From Acidobacteriota bacterium (GTDB taxonomy: Bacteria > Acidobacteriota > Terriglobia > Terriglobales > Acidobacteriaceae), in assembly GCA_013285705.1 (NCBI GenBank), contig JABDHA010000027.1, positions 1 through 47,963 of the forward strand: a DNA stretch of 47,963 nucleotides, read 5' to 3'. The position numbers and the translations under genes are program-made. Under the pieces are notes generated by a model. The model saw only the letters and a list, made by a program, of their open reading frames with translations. It was not told the DNA's origin and ran no database searches. Positions 26,755-36,742 of this stretch are shown here, piece by piece (the stretch's first letter is position 1; every line of letters begins with the position of its first letter).

Positions 26755-28527
26755 ATGTCCCTTCGCAACTTGTGTTCTGGCATCCTCTCTTTTCTGCTCC
26801 TTGTGCATGCCGCACAGGCGCAATTCAACTCCACGCCCACCCAGGGCGTTCCGACTCCCAACGCCAGTGGCGGATACATCCGTGATTCCCGCCAGCATCC
26901 TGCCGAGCCCTCCCGTGACAATGCTTTTTCCATGACCATTAACCGCTACGGCATTGCGGCTACCCTTCAGACTCTCGCGTCGCAGGCCAGTGCTACGATC
27001 CTCTCCAAAGGAGGCAATGCCGTCGATGCGGCGATCGCGGCAAATGCGGCCGTCGGCGTTATTGAGCCGATGATGAACGGCATCGGGGGAGACCTTTTCG
27101 CCATCGTATGGGACCCGAAAGAGAAGAAGATGTACGCCCTCAACGCAAGTGGCTGGTCCGCCAAGGCCGAGACCATCGACACCATGAAGGCCAAAGGCCT
27201 TACAAAGATGGACGACAGTAGCATCTATGCTGTTACCGTTCCCGGAGCCGTTGCCGGCTGGGAGGCCCTGCACGCAAAGTTCGGCAAACTGCCACTCGCT
27301 GTCGACCTTGCCCCTGCTATTGCTCTGGCTGAGAATGGCTTTCCTGTCACTGAGACTGACTCAGACAACTGGGCCGAATACGGCGTGCAATTCAAGGACC
27401 GGGCGGCCTTCGCTTCTGCCTTTCTTCCTGATGGAACCTATCCGCGCGTCGGGCAGATCTTCCGCAACCCCGACATTGCCAACAGCCTTCGCCTGATCGC
27501 GAAGGACGGCGCCGACGCTTTCTACCGTGGCCCTATCGCTGATGCCATTGTCCGCCTCTCCGACCAGAACAACGGCTTTCTCACCAAAGCCGACTTCGCC
27601 GATTACAAGCCCGAATGGGTAGAACCCGTTTCCACTACGTACCACGGCTGGCGCATCTACGAGACTCCTCCGAATACCCAAGGCATCGCCGCTCTTTCCA
27701 TGCTCAACGTCATGGAGCTCTATCCGCTTCGCGAGTGGGGACATGACTCAGCTAAAACACTGCACATCGAAATGGAGGCCAAGGCACTGGCCTATTCCGA
27801 CATGCTTCACTATGTGGGCGATCCTCGCACCGACGACATTCCCACTCAAAAGCTCATCTCTAAGGAACTCGCGAAAGAACGTGCCAAAGGTATTACCGAG
27901 AAGGCCAACTGTAAGGTACTTCCCTCCGATCGCAAGGAACAACTCGACAAGTTGCAATCCGACACCACGTATCTCGCCACCGTCGATCGCGACGGCATGG
28001 TCGTCTCGTTCATTCAATCGAACGCGGGCAACTTCGGCTCTGGCCTTGTCGCTGAGCACACCGGCTTCGTTCTGCAAAATCGCGGCAGCGGCTTCTACAT
28101 GGAGCCTGGCCAACCAAACTCGCTTGCAGGTCACAAGCGTCCGCTGCACACGATTATCCCCGCCATGATGCAGAAAGATGGCCAGACCATCGGCTTCGGT
28201 ATTATGTCCGGCTTCAACCAGGCCCAGGCTCACGCGCAGTTCGTTGCCAACGTTGTTGACTTCGACATGAATATCCAGGCGGCGATGGATGCTGCCCGCT
28301 TCAACAAAGGGAACTCCGGCTGCGCCGTCAATCTTGAGGACGGCTACCCACGCGAGGTCCTTGAGCAACTCGCCTCGCAAGGTCACCAGATTAACCTCGT
28401 ACCGCGCTACTCACAGGTGATGGGACGCGGCAATGCCGTCATGCACGACGACACTCTAGGCGTAAATTTCGGCGCCTCCGATCCGCGCGCCGATGGACAG
28501 GCCATTCCTGAACAACCGCCCTATTAA
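26755..28527 (+). CDS. ggt: Gamma-glutamyltransferase
   Basis: A 590-residue exported Ntn-hydrolase that cleaves the gamma-glutamyl bond of glutathione and related compounds. Signal peptide to about AQAQ (residue 23). The N-terminal ATILSKGGNAVDAAIAANA and GIGGDLFAIVWD blocks are typical. The autoprocessing and catalytic Thr404 starts DTTYLATVD, and the glycine-rich NRGSGFYMEPGQPN region precedes the C-terminal MSGFNQAQAHAQFV. Length is normal, so it should mature into two subunits. It releases glutamate and Cys-Gly in the periplasm, a possible cysteine source. The ATG 26755 has AAGG about 10 nt upstream. Single gene. Confidence 0.94.
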   Translation: MSLRNLCSGILSFLLLVHAAQAQFNSTPTQGVPTPNASGGYIRDSRQHPAEPSRDNAFSMTINRYGIAATLQTLASQASATILSKGGNAVDAAIAANAAVGVIEPMMNGIGGDLFAIVWDPKEKKMYALNASGWSAKAETIDTMKAKGLTKMDDSSIYAVTVPGAVAGWEALHAKFGKLPLAVDLAPAIALAENGFPVTETDSDNWAEYGVQFKDRAAFASAFLPDGTYPRVGQIFRNPDIANSLRLIAKDGADAFYRGPIADAIVRLSDQNNGFLTKADFADYKPEWVEPVSTTYHGWRIYETPPNTQGIAALSMLNVMELYPLREWGHDSAKTLHIEMEAKALAYSDMLHYVGDPRTDDIPTQKLISKELAKERAKGITEKANCKVLPSDRKEQLDKLQSDTTYLATVDRDGMVVSFIQSNAGNFGSGLVAEHTGFVLQNRGSGFYMEPGQPNSLAGHKRPLHTIIPAMMQKDGQTIGFGIMSGFNQAQAHAQFVANVVDFDMNIQAAMDAARFNKGNSGCAVNLEDGYPREVLEQLASQGHQINLVPRYSQVMGRGNAVMHDDTLGVNFGASDPRADGQAIPEQPPY

Positions 28528-28807
28528 CGAGAAGCCGCCTAATGCGCGTCCTTCCCGACGGCAAGCCAACAAGCTGGTGGAGAAAGTGGACTCGACATTC
28601 AATCCGCCGCCGAGATTCCCCCGGCGAAACGCCGATTAGCAAACACTGGCCGACTTTCCGGCACTGATCGTCAAAAATAGTCAGGCAACGCAGACCTGCT
28701 CGCTGTAAGCTTCTCCTTCACTCGTGCGTTGTGTGACCGGGATGGATCCCTCATGGGACAGGCGCTTATCTGGCATCCGTTTCCTCCTGGACCACAGGGA
28801 GATATCT

Positions 28808-29662
28808 ATGTCTTTGTTGACCTGGGGGATGATTGGAGCGGGAATCGCCGTGCTGGTAGCCGGACTCTTTCTTGTCCGGGCGCGGTTCGCGGCAGCTTCG
28901 GGCGCCGGTAGAGTTCTGGTGCTGGGGCCCGTCTTTGAAGCCGTCGCGCTGGCGATCTTTGCCGCAGAACATTTTCTGGCAGCACGCGATCTCTCAGCCA
29001 TTGTGCCGCGCTGGATACCGGGAGCCCTGTTTTGGACTTATTTTGTGGGCGCGGCTCTGCTGGCTGCGGCCATCAGTTTCATCACGTGGCGATATGTGCG
29101 CTGGTCGGCGTCCCTGCTCGCAGTATTATTCCTGATCTTCGTCGCCACAATCCACTTGCCCAACTTGACGAAGCACTTACATGAGCGGCTGTTCTGGACG
29201 ATTGCCGTGCGTGAAACGGCCTTCGCCGGAGGAGCGATGGTGCTGGCAGGCAGCCTATGGCCGCGCGGGAGATCGGCAGGCACTACGCTCATCCTGTTGG
29301 GCCGATTCGTTGTCGCGTGTACCTTCGTCTTCTATGCAATCCAGCACTTTCTCTTCCCCCTGTTCGTGCCAGGTGTTCCCTTGGGGAAGATGACGCCTGC
29401 CTGGGTGCCAGCGCCGACGCTGCTTGCCTATATCGTTGGCATAACTTTGCTCGTCGCGGGCGTTGGCCTGACGATTCGCCGCAATGGCCGCACCGCCGCG
29501 GCCATTGCAGGCACAGTACTTCTGCTACTCACGATCTTCTTCTACGTTCCGATCCTCCTATTGGAGATCCGCTCTCCACTCGCGGTGGAAGGTGTCAACT
29601 ATGTGGGCGATACCTTCCTGTTCGCAGCAACAGCCTTGTTGGCGGGTTTCGGCGCGGACTGA
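28808..29662 (+). CDS. DoxX-like integral membrane protein
   Basis: A 284-residue inner-membrane protein with about eight hydrophobic segments, in two similar halves: FEAVALAIFAAEHFLAA and TFVFYAIQHFLFP repeat an A.EHF/IQHF pattern followed by a VP(R/L)..P stretch. That is the DoxX-like / DUF pattern of quinone-pathway membrane proteins. Function is not firmly known. The ATG 28808 has AGGGAG 8 nt upstream; the frame extends to 28724 but encodes no membrane segment there. It converges with the ferritin-like gene. Confidence 0.8.
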   Translation: MSLLTWGMIGAGIAVLVAGLFLVRARFAAASGAGRVLVLGPVFEAVALAIFAAEHFLAARDLSAIVPRWIPGALFWTYFVGAALLAAAISFITWRYVRWSASLLAVLFLIFVATIHLPNLTKHLHERLFWTIAVRETAFAGGAMVLAGSLWPRGRSAGTTLILLGRFVVACTFVFYAIQHFLFPLFVPGVPLGKMTPAWVPAPTLLAYIVGITLLVAGVGLTIRRNGRTAAAIAGTVLLLLTIFFYVPILLLEIRSPLAVEGVNYVGDTFLFAATALLAGFGAD

Positions 29663-29709
29663 CCGTTCCTCCTCTATGACTGATTTGTCTTCTGACTGAC
29701 GAAGCAGAA

Positions 29710-30837
29710 TTATCGTTCGCGCCTGGCTGCGTCCGCATCTGCCGCCAGCTCGTGCAATAGCCTGAAGAACGCCTTCGGCTGACCGATGAAGAGTCCCATT
29801 GCCGTAAGGAAACTGACTACGTTTCCGGCGATCCCCTTTGTTTCTGTGGGACGGATGATTGAGCATGGCGGGAGTTTGCGGCTCAGGAACGGGCATGGCT
29901 CGGGCATGATCAGGTTCGTTTGGAATGTCTCGCCGCCAAACGGCGGAGAATTCAGATCTGGAAAAGTTACCGATACTCCTGTCACCGGATCCTTTGCGGT
30001 AAGAGGAAGGGCGTTGCCCGCCTTGTCCGACCAGGTTTGAAAGTGCATGGTTTCGGTGGGGCCAATGCTGATCAGAATTCGCAAGACCTCAACGCTGGTG
30101 GCTCGCTGCGCCATGGCGGGATAGAGACTGTTGCCACCTTGTTCGATTGTGGGGAAGTGGAAACCTGCAGTATTCGCGATGGCCTGAAGGAAGTTTGGAT
30201 CTACGGTATCAGCATCGGTCCGGGGAATTGCCGTATGCTGTCCCACCGCCAAAGTGGGAATAGCCTGCGGGAAGGTGAAGTTCGGATCGAGGTCTGGGTT
30301 ATTCATGCTGCTGCGGTAACGAGTCCACCAGCTAGTATCGAGGGTAAGCTGCATCAGGTTTGTGATTCGTAGTTGTCCGCTGGAGCCTGTCGCGGTGCTG
30401 CCAGGCAGAGTGCGAAACCGCTCAAGATCTATTGTTTCTGCTCCCTTAGAGGCCAGGTACGCGTTGAGGAAGTTCTGGTGGGAGAATTCATCGTCGGTAT
30501 TATCGTGGACGTACTGGGCCATGTCGGAGTCCAGCACCGAGAGAGCAGCGGTGAAGGCTGGATTCCCGCTGCCGCCTGGCTCTTCGCTGTCTTGAACGCC
30601 GGCCAGTTCGTTGTATTGCACCCAGAAGTCCGTCTCCAGGATTTCCGCTGCTGCCGCGAACCGAAGCAGGGCTGCATCGCCTCGAGTGAGACGGCCGCCG
30701 TGTTCATCATGATCATGATCATCATCCGCGAAAACAGATGAGTTATTGGCAAGGAGCCCGATGCCGGCCGTGGTTAGTCCGTTCTTCATAAACGAACGCC
30801 GATTGAATGTGGTTCTCATGTTGCTCCACATATCCAT
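29710..30837 (-). CDS. TAT-exported ferritin-like protein
   Basis: A 375-residue protein. The N-terminus has a twin-arginine motif (FNRRSFMKNG) and a short hydrophobic stretch, followed by a His/Asp-rich segment DDDHDHDEHGG. The body has ferritin-like four-helix features: ALLRFAAAAEILETDFW, DNTDDEFSHQNFLNAYLASKG and VLRILISIGPTETMHFQTW, with Glu and His spaced as possible di-metal ligands. Such proteins are common in desiccation- or stress-related loci; the metal and reaction are unknown. The ATG 30837 has AAGGAG about 10 nt upstream. Monocistronic by position. Confidence 0.83.
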   Translation of the reverse strand: MDMWSNMRTTFNRRSFMKNGLTTAGIGLLANNSSVFADDDHDHDEHGGRLTRGDAALLRFAAAAEILETDFWVQYNELAGVQDSEEPGGSGNPAFTAALSVLDSDMAQYVHDNTDDEFSHQNFLNAYLASKGAETIDLERFRTLPGSTATGSSGQLRITNLMQLTLDTSWWTRYRSSMNNPDLDPNFTFPQAIPTLAVGQHTAIPRTDADTVDPNFLQAIANTAGFHFPTIEQGGNSLYPAMAQRATSVEVLRILISIGPTETMHFQTWSDKAGNALPLTAKDPVTGVSVTFPDLNSPPFGGETFQTNLIMPEPCPFLSRKLPPCSIIRPTETKGIAGNVVSFLTAMGLFIGQPKAFFRLLHELAADADAARRER

Positions 30838-31183
30838 ATAGGTATCTCCTTGGCCAGAAAGCATGGACTTATCAATCGAAACAGATGTCAGCGGGAAGTA
30901 AAATTTTTGTCATCCGTTTGTCGGAGTGGAGGTCACGATCCTTCAAGCGCACGTGCAGAGCGTCAACACTATGAGTTCATTGAGGTATGCTCAGTTCTTC
31001 CGAGAAGGGTCCGAATGTCAGGTTCCAAGGATGGTTGGATCAGGATGAGCAAGCGGGTATCTTGGATGTGGGGATAAGGCCTGTATTGCGCGGACGCGAC
31101 AATACTTGAGTCACTCCTTCGACAACGGCGTAGACTGAAGCTGAAATTCCCGGTCGTTCTTCAGGTGTGGGTGGGTGGTCCAA
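30838..31183. other. Divergent promoter region
   Basis: About 345 bp between the divergent ferritin-like and radical SAM genes. It should contain both promoters. I see no operator-like repeat or RNA hairpin I would call. Confidence 0.4.
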
Positions 31184-32329
31184 ATGAGACTTGCCCGGGC
31201 GGTTAGAAATCTGCGGTCTTTCGAGCGCCGCTTTCGTCAGACGCGGATGATTGCGCGCGCGATCAAATCGCGCCAACATCCCATCCTCGCTCATATTATT
31301 CCCATTCGCCGCTGCAATCTCTCCTGCGCGTACTGCAATGAATACGACAAAGTTTCCAGCCCGGTTTCACTTGCGGAGATGCAGCGCCGCATCGATCTTC
31401 TTGCAGCTCTCGGCACAGCGATCATTACCTTCAGCGGGGGTGAACCGCTGCTGCATCCTGAACTGGATGAAATGATTCGCGGTATCCGCGCTCACGGCAT
31501 GATCGCTACCCTCATCACCAACGGGTACTTGCTGACTCCAGACCGGATTCACCGGCTGAACCGCGCCGGTCTTGAGCACTTGCAAATCAGCGTTGACAAC
31601 GTGCAGCCGGATGCCGTTTCGACAAAAAGCCTGAAAGTCCTTGATAAAAGACTTCAGTGGCTTGCCGAGCACGCCGAATTCGATGTCAATATCAACTCCG
31701 TCCTTGGAGCCGGCGTCCAAAATCCCGAGGATGCCCTTACCATTACACGCCGGGCGCTGGAGCTTGGATTCGAAACCACTGTCGGCATCGTCCATGACCA
31801 CAGTGGACAGCTCCAGCCTTTGCAGGACGAAGAAAAAGCTGTTTATAAGCAGATACAGAATGAGCGAAAGCCAGCCTTCTGGGCGTTCGCCTACGACAAC
31901 CTCTTCCACAAGAATCTGGCGCTGGGGCAACCAAACGATTGGCACTGCCGGGCGGGAAGCCGATATCTTTACATCTGCGAAGATGGGCTTGTGCACTATT
32001 GTTCCCAGCAACGAGGCTACCCCGCCATCCCATTGGAAAATTACACACACGAGGACCTCGATCGCGAGTATTGGACCCGGAAACCTTGTGCTCCTTATTG
32101 CACGATCTCCTGCGTACACCGGGTTGCGATGATCGACCTTGTTCGAGAAAAACCGCGGGAGGCATTAGCGAGATTCTTTCCGCCTACGACGCCAGGCGCG
32201 GCTGCCAGGCTTCCTCTGGGAATAAACGTCCTTTCTTCCATCTTTCTTCCGCCAGAAAACGGCAAGCCTCAAAACCCAATAGCCAAGGCGACGGCTGGCG
32301 TGGCAATGAGGCTGTTTGGAATTAAGTGA
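31184..32329 (+). CDS. Radical SAM protein with C-terminal cysteine-rich (SPASM-like) region
   Basis: A 381-residue radical SAM enzyme. [13 protein letters not shown] provides the CxxxCxxC ligands of the 4Fe-4S cluster (Cys44, 48 and 51), and [14 protein letters not shown] is the GGE motif for SAM. The C-terminal third has [21 protein letters not shown] and [14 protein letters not shown], a run of cysteines able to hold one or two further clusters as in SPASM/twitch domains. Such enzymes modify peptides, lipids or sugars; no precursor peptide is seen nearby. Start is ATG 31184, though GTG 31175 is equally possible. Its last 61 bp overlap the convergent PAP2 gene. Confidence 0.9.
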   Translation: MRLARAVRNLRSFERRFRQTRMIARAIKSRQHPILAHIIPIRRCNLSCAYCNEYDKVSSPVSLAEMQRRIDLLAALGTAIITFSGGEPLLHPELDEMIRGIRAHGMIATLITNGYLLTPDRIHRLNRAGLEHLQISVDNVQPDAVSTKSLKVLDKRLQWLAEHAEFDVNINSVLGAGVQNPEDALTITRRALELGFETTVGIVHDHSGQLQPLQDEEKAVYKQIQNERKPAFWAFAYDNLFHKNLALGQPNDWHCRAGSRYLYICEDGLVHYCSQQRGYPAIPLENYTHEDLDREYWTRKPCAPYCTISCVHRVAMIDLVREKPREALARFFPPTTPGAAARLPLGINVLSSIFLPPENGKPQNPIAKATAGVAMRLFGIK

Positions 32330-33135
32330 TTGAGCCACGCTGCAACAATGACTAATGCCATCACTGCTCCCAGTAACACATCGATCGCGTAGTGGTAGCC
32401 TCCCACAACAGCGCCGATGGCGATCCCGAAAGACACAATCAGAAAAATCGCGCCGGCGATTGGTACAAAACGCAGCAGCACGAACGATATGGCCACTGCA
32501 GAAGCAACATGAGCGCTGGGAAACGAAATCGCTTGAATGCTTCCATATCTCAGAATCCAGAGATTCATGACGCGACCCCTGTTTGGCGCAGGAGCAATTT
32601 GCTGCTTGCCAGCGATGCTCCGAGGGGGCAATGCAGGTACAAAGGGCGTAACGGCATAGCAAAGATACGTTGGCACAAGAACAATGAACCAATATGTGCT
32701 CGCATACTGGCGTAGCCCCGCTGCATAGAGCACGCCGAGCCCGAGTGGTATCAGCGGATAGCAAAACATATAGGCCCACTCCATGGAGAGGCGCGTGTAG
32801 CGGCCAGATGTCCCAGGCACTGGAGGTATGAGGTTCAGTAACCAGCGGTCGATTTCAACGAGTCGCGCCTGGATTCTCTCGTTCGGCCGCATGAAGAACT
32901 GCCCAGTCTGCCAATAGGGTACAAGCATCAAAACCACGGGCAGCCAGTCGCGGAAAATCGAAACCTGACGCGGCGCTAGAACGCGTACGGAAAAGTGGGC
33001 GAAGATGACTGCAAAGATGGTGAACCCGGCAAGCAGCGTTATGGCTGATCGGCGGCGCGTTGTAAGCGGGCGAATCCACGCCGCTACAGCAATGATGGTG
33101 GTGAAACCTGCCTGTATCCATTCGGATATTCGCAT
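32269..33135 (-). CDS. PAP2-superfamily membrane phosphatase
   Basis: A 288-residue integral membrane protein with several hydrophobic segments. The PAP2 signature appears as FPSAHVASA (second motif, catalytic His) and [12 protein letters not shown] (third motif, His and Asp). The family removes phosphate from lipid phosphates such as undecaprenyl pyrophosphate, phosphatidate or inositol-phosphate lipids. The larger N-terminal region resembles the inositol-phosphoceramide synthase-like branch, so a lipid head-group transferase is an alternative. Its 3' end overlaps the radical SAM gene by 61 bp in convergent orientation. Ribosome site weak. Confidence 0.87.
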   Translation of the reverse strand: MRISEWIQAGFTTIIAVAAWIRPLTTRRRSAITLLAGFTIFAVIFAHFSVRVLAPRQVSIFRDWLPVVLMLVPYWQTGQFFMRPNERIQARLVEIDRWLLNLIPPVPGTSGRYTRLSMEWAYMFCYPLIPLGLGVLYAAGLRQYASTYWFIVLVPTYLCYAVTPFVPALPPRSIAGKQQIAPAPNRGRVMNLWILRYGSIQAISFPSAHVASAVAISFVLLRFVPIAGAIFLIVSFGIAIGAVVGGYHYAIDVLLGAVMALVIVAAWLNHLIPNSLIATPAVALAIGF

Positions 33136-33467
33136 CGATTAGCCCCGTATCTTGGAGTGAAAACTCTGGTGTTGGGGTAAACCAACATTTGTGTTGCCAG
33201 CCGAAAAGTAGCCTCTTTAAGAGTCGAACAGGATCCCTCTTGAGGTGGGAGTGCCTCGATGATCGAGAAGACCGCACGGATCCTTTTGCATGAACATTCC
33301 TCGCCTGAGCTAAAGGAGCTCGGAAGAAAATTTCACCATCTGGTCGAGTAAACTAGCACAAAAGCACGTGTCTTTGTGAAGTGGTTTGAAACGATCATTA
33401 CGTAGATGATTCCATTGCCTGTCACCACCCACTAAGGCCCAAAGTTAGTTCGCGGTATACAACGACG
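33136..33467. other. Divergent intergenic region
   Basis: About 330 bp between the PAP2 gene and the GH13 gene. No gene or strong hairpin seen. It holds the promoters of both. Confidence 0.4.
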
Positions 33468-34979
33468 ATGGTTAAGATGACCCAACGGCAAGTTGCAAAT
33501 GGAGCGGCGTGGCCCCGCTATCCTGCGTTGTACGAAATCAACACATGGGCCTGGCTTTCTGACTTGAGCCGAAAATATGGGAAATTTATTAATTTGTCTT
33601 CCGTTCCCTCATCTGAGTGGGATTCCATCGCATATGGTTTCGATGCAGTGTGGTTAATGGGTGTCTGGGAACGAAGTCCCGCGGGAATCGCAATAGCGAA
33701 TCAGAACCAGGGTTTAATCGAGGATTTTCGGCGAGCACTTCCTGACTTTCGCCCAGATGACAACGTGGGATCGCCCTACTGCGTCCGGCGCTACGTAGTT
33801 GACCATCATCTCGGAGGTCCAGAAGGGCTCGCTGTTGCCCGTGCAGAGCTTTCGAAGCGGGAGATGAATCTGGTGCTGGATTGGGTACCTAACCATCTCG
33901 CGCCGGACCATCCCTGGGTCTCTGAATGCCCCGAGCACTTCATCCAAGGCAGTCGTGATGACATTGAAAAGGACCCTTCTTCTTTCATGGATGTGGGAGG
34001 AATGGTTTTTGCCCGCGGACGCGATCCTTACTTTCCGGCATGGCCCGACGTTCTGCAACTGAACGCATTTGCGCCGGGTCTGCGGCAGGCTGCGATTGAA
34101 ACCCTTTCAAACATTGCCCAGCAGTGCGATGGGGTGCGTTGTGACATGGCAATGCTTTTCTTGAATCCCATCTTCGAGCGCACATGGGGAGGCCGCGCTG
34201 GCCCGCGACCCGCGACTGAATACTGGACGAATGTGATATCTACCATAACGGAAATGCATCCTGGGTTCCTCTTTATCGCCGAGGCATACTGGGACCTGGA
34301 GTGGGAACTCCAGCAGAAAGGATTCGATTTCTGCTATGACAAGAGGCTCTACGACCGGCTGGAACACAGCGATGCAGAGAACATCCGCCTCCATCTATGT
34401 GCTGATCTTGCCTATCAGAACAAGCTGCTTCGTTTTATCGAGAACCACGACGAGCCAAGAGCTGCCGCGACCTTCTCAGCTGCGAAGCTGCGAACCGTCG
34501 AACTGGCCATAGCCACTCTGCCCGGTATAAAGCTGTTCCATGAAGGCCAGTTTGAGGGACGCAAGATAAGGTTGCCGGTATTTCTAAGCCGGCGTCCGGA
34601 GGAGCCTGTCGATGAGGATCTGCAGCAGTTCTCAAGGAAGCTCATGGAAATCACGAATCGCCCCGTGTTTCGTGAAGGGGAGTGGAGTTTGTGTGAGCGA
34701 ATCGCTTGGCAGGACAACGTAAGCTTTAAGAATCTGGTGGCTTGGAATTGGGTGAAAGATGAAGAGAGATATTTGGTTGCAGTCAATTTCAGCGACTGGC
34801 CTGCTCAGGCACAGGTTCTAGTCCCATGGACCGATCTGAGAGATAGAACGTGGCAATTGATGGACCCGCTCTCGGGTACGACTTACGAGCGTGACGGCAG
34901 TGCGATGTCCTCATTGGGCCTGTATGTGGAGCTTGGTCCATGGGCTTACCACTTCTTCCAGTTTGGAAGGATGAAGTAA
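33468..34979 (+). CDS. GH13 alpha-amylase-family glycoside hydrolase
   Basis: A 503-residue cytoplasmic-looking (no signal peptide) GH13 enzyme. The four conserved regions are LDWVPNH (Asp138), GVRCDMA (nucleophile Asp226), IAEAYW (acid/base Glu272) and ENHDEPR (Asp328). The C-terminal ~80 residues form the usual beta-sandwich (YLVAVNFSDWPAQAQVLV). All catalytic residues are present. Specificity (amylase, maltogenic enzyme or glucan-modifying enzyme) cannot be read from these motifs. The ATG at 33468 lacks a clear ribosome site; ATG 33477 is an alternative. No other glycan gene adjacent. Confidence 0.92.
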   Translation: MVKMTQRQVANGAAWPRYPALYEINTWAWLSDLSRKYGKFINLSSVPSSEWDSIAYGFDAVWLMGVWERSPAGIAIANQNQGLIEDFRRALPDFRPDDNVGSPYCVRRYVVDHHLGGPEGLAVARAELSKREMNLVLDWVPNHLAPDHPWVSECPEHFIQGSRDDIEKDPSSFMDVGGMVFARGRDPYFPAWPDVLQLNAFAPGLRQAAIETLSNIAQQCDGVRCDMAMLFLNPIFERTWGGRAGPRPATEYWTNVISTITEMHPGFLFIAEAYWDLEWELQQKGFDFCYDKRLYDRLEHSDAENIRLHLCADLAYQNKLLRFIENHDEPRAAATFSAAKLRTVELAIATLPGIKLFHEGQFEGRKIRLPVFLSRRPEEPVDEDLQQFSRKLMEITNRPVFREGEWSLCERIAWQDNVSFKNLVAWNWVKDEERYLVAVNFSDWPAQAQVLVPWTDLRDRTWQLMDPLSGTTYERDGSAMSSLGLYVELGPWAYHFFQFGRMK

Positions 34980-35040
34980 GCAGCCATTGGATCAAGGCAG
35001 GGTACAACGCCTGTTACTCAGTGAGATGTGCTGTGAAGCG

Positions 35041-35262
35041 TCAGGGTTGACAGCCATCCTGAATCCACCGTTTGAATATATCGACCTTGTCCGCTGCCCA
35101 CGGATTATCAGGAGGCATGCGACCGTTGCTGACGGAATCCAAAATGCCTTCAGCATTTTCTTTTACGTCATCATAGGACCAAAGATCCAACATGAATTCC
35201 ATATGAGTCTGATCTGTAGGAGTAAATAATGGCTTTATGTCTTTCGCGAAGCTGATCGCCAT
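35041..35262 (-). CDS. Small protein of unknown function (73 aa)
   Basis: A 73-residue protein beginning MAISFAKDIKPLFTPTDQ and containing LWSYDDVKENAEGIL, GRMPPDNPW and a C-terminal IFKRWIQDGC. The pattern (F..DI.PLF, D..SYDDV..NA..IL, MPP, W...C) matches small bacterial proteins I recall as conserved but uncharacterised; the MPP...W segment also resembles the end of cytochrome c-like domains, but there is no CxxCH. I chose ATG 35262 (GGAG ~12 nt upstream); the frame extends to 35322. Function unknown. Confidence 0.7.
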   Translation of the reverse strand: MAISFAKDIKPLFTPTDQTHMEFMLDLWSYDDVKENAEGILDSVSNGRMPPDNPWAADKVDIFKRWIQDGCQP

Positions 35263-35387
35263 AATGGTCTGTCTCCGTAATATGCCGATGCTAGCACGAG
35301 TTCCGCATGCCATTCCAGGCATGGGTCCCGGTGCATGGCGAGAATTCTATTCTATTTAGGCGGCTGGCGGATGTTTCGGGGAATCGT

Positions 35388-35416
35388 TCCTGGCTTCCCT
35401 TGGAAGGAAGCCAGGA
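35388..35416. terminator. Hairpin downstream of ndk
   Basis: TCCTGGCTTCC (35388-35398) pairs perfectly with GGAAGCCAGGA (35406-35416) in the short gap after ndk (minus strand). No T-run follows, so termination strength is uncertain. Confidence 0.5.
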
Positions 35417-35442
35417 CGTGAGGCTGTTTAGGGTCGAAGCTT

Positions 35443-35859
35443 TTAGACCAACTCGTAGCCGGCGAAGAAATAACCGATTTCGAACTTGGCGGTATCTTCT
35501 CCATCAGACCCGTGGATTGCATTTTCTTCAATCGACCCGGCAAACTTCTTGCGGATGGTGCCCTCTTCGGCGTTACCCGGATTGGTGGCACCCATCAGCT
35601 TGCGCAAATCGGCAATGGCGTTGTCTTTCTCAAGCACCAGCGGGAAGATGGCGCCGGAAGACATGAAGTCAGTAAGCGAACCAAAGAATGGACGCTCTTT
35701 GTGCACATAGTAGAAGCCTTCGGCCTGCGCTTTCGAGATTGAGGCCTTCTTGATGGCGATAATTTTGAAGCCTGCCTTTTCGATTTCGGCGAGGATGGCT
35801 CCGGTATAGCCCTTGCGGACCGCGTCTGGCTTGATGATGCTAAAGGTGCGTTGTGACAC
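35443..35859 (-). CDS. ndk: Nucleoside diphosphate kinase
   Basis: A 139-residue cytoplasmic enzyme that equilibrates nucleoside tri- and diphosphates through a phosphohistidine. The start [10 protein letters not shown], the [16 protein letters not shown] block and the active-site NAIHGSDG (His116) are diagnostic. Length is normal. I chose GTG 35859 because AAGGAG lies about 10 nt upstream and the family starts here; the frame runs on to 35907 without homology. Confidence 0.96.
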   Translation of the reverse strand: MSQRTFSIIKPDAVRKGYTGAILAEIEKAGFKIIAIKKASISKAQAEGFYYVHKERPFFGSLTDFMSSGAIFPLVLEKDNAIADLRKLMGATNPGNAEEGTIRKKFAGSIEENAIHGSDGEDTAKFEIGYFFAGYELV

Positions 35860-36124
35860 CTGGTGTGTTCTCCTTGCAAATATTGCGTTACTTCCAGTGT
35901 AAAGCACCGAGTACAGAATTGCAGGGTCCCCGGGCGGCGAGAGGCAAAATCCTAGCGAACGCGAGGTTCATGAATGGATTCGGGTTTTGAGGGGCCAATG
36001 AGATCAGATTTCTTGTCGCAATTTGTAGCTGTGTCTGTTGCAAACTTTGCGCTCCAGAGCGCGATACAGACTCTTGCACAAAGTAATTGCTGCTACCGCC
36101 AGCAGGCGCTCTAATTGCAAGAAC

Positions 36125-36742
36125 TCACTCCGGGGAAATAGTCTTCAGTAGTTCGAGATCTTGGACGGTGTCGATGTCGATGACACCTTCAGAAAAATCA
36201 ATGGATGCTGTGTGATCCCGATACCACTGAATCACCTCTCGTGCACCTTTGTCACCTTCTACTTTCTGTAGATCCAGGTACAGCTCTTTACAGAAGACAG
36301 CTGGCACACCCAGCCTGCCTGTATAGCTGGACGCGACAATTAGAGGGCCTGTTTCCGTGCTCTTTTTTACAAGACTCAAAAGAATTTTGCTGGAAAGCAT
36401 AGGTTGGTCGGACAATAGAAGCATCACCTTTTGGGGTAGCGGACTTTCTTTCATCAGCAACTCCATTCCAGAACGCAGCGATGATCCCATGCCTGATTGC
36501 CATTCCGGGTTGATCGCCACTCTAACGTCCAGATCGGCGATCTCGCGCTGCATCCGCTCTGCCTCAAATCCGAGCACAACAAAAATCGGAGCGCAGCCAG
36601 CCTCTTCCGCAAGTCTTATCGTACGGTGCAACAGGCTTTCGCCATTTATTTGGAGCAGTTGTTTCGGCTGACCAAGTCGTGTGGAAGCACCTGCAGCCAG
36701 CACGATGGCTGCACAACTCGTTTCCGAGCGAGATTCAGACAT
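36125..36742 (-). CDS. mocA: MocA-like molybdenum cofactor cytidylyltransferase
   Basis: A 205-residue nucleotidyltransferase. The N-terminal AIVLAAGASTRLGQPKQLL is the NTP-binding loop of the MobA/MocA family, and LLLSDQPML carries the metal-binding Asp. MocA transfers CMP to molybdopterin, making the MCD cofactor used by xanthine oxidase-family enzymes, which fits its place as last gene of the aldehyde oxidoreductase operon. Its ATG lies within the end of the XdhC gene (8-bp overlap), suggesting coupled translation. MobA (GMP transfer) is the alternative but unlikely in this context. Confidence 0.88.
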   Translation of the reverse strand: MSESRSETSCAAIVLAAGASTRLGQPKQLLQINGESLLHRTIRLAEEAGCAPIFVVLGFEAERMQREIADLDVRVAINPEWQSGMGSSLRSGMELLMKESPLPQKVMLLLSDQPMLSSKILLSLVKKSTETGPLIVASSYTGRLGVPAVFCKELYLDLQKVEGDKGAREVIQWYRDHTASIDFSEGVIDIDTVQDLELLKTISPE

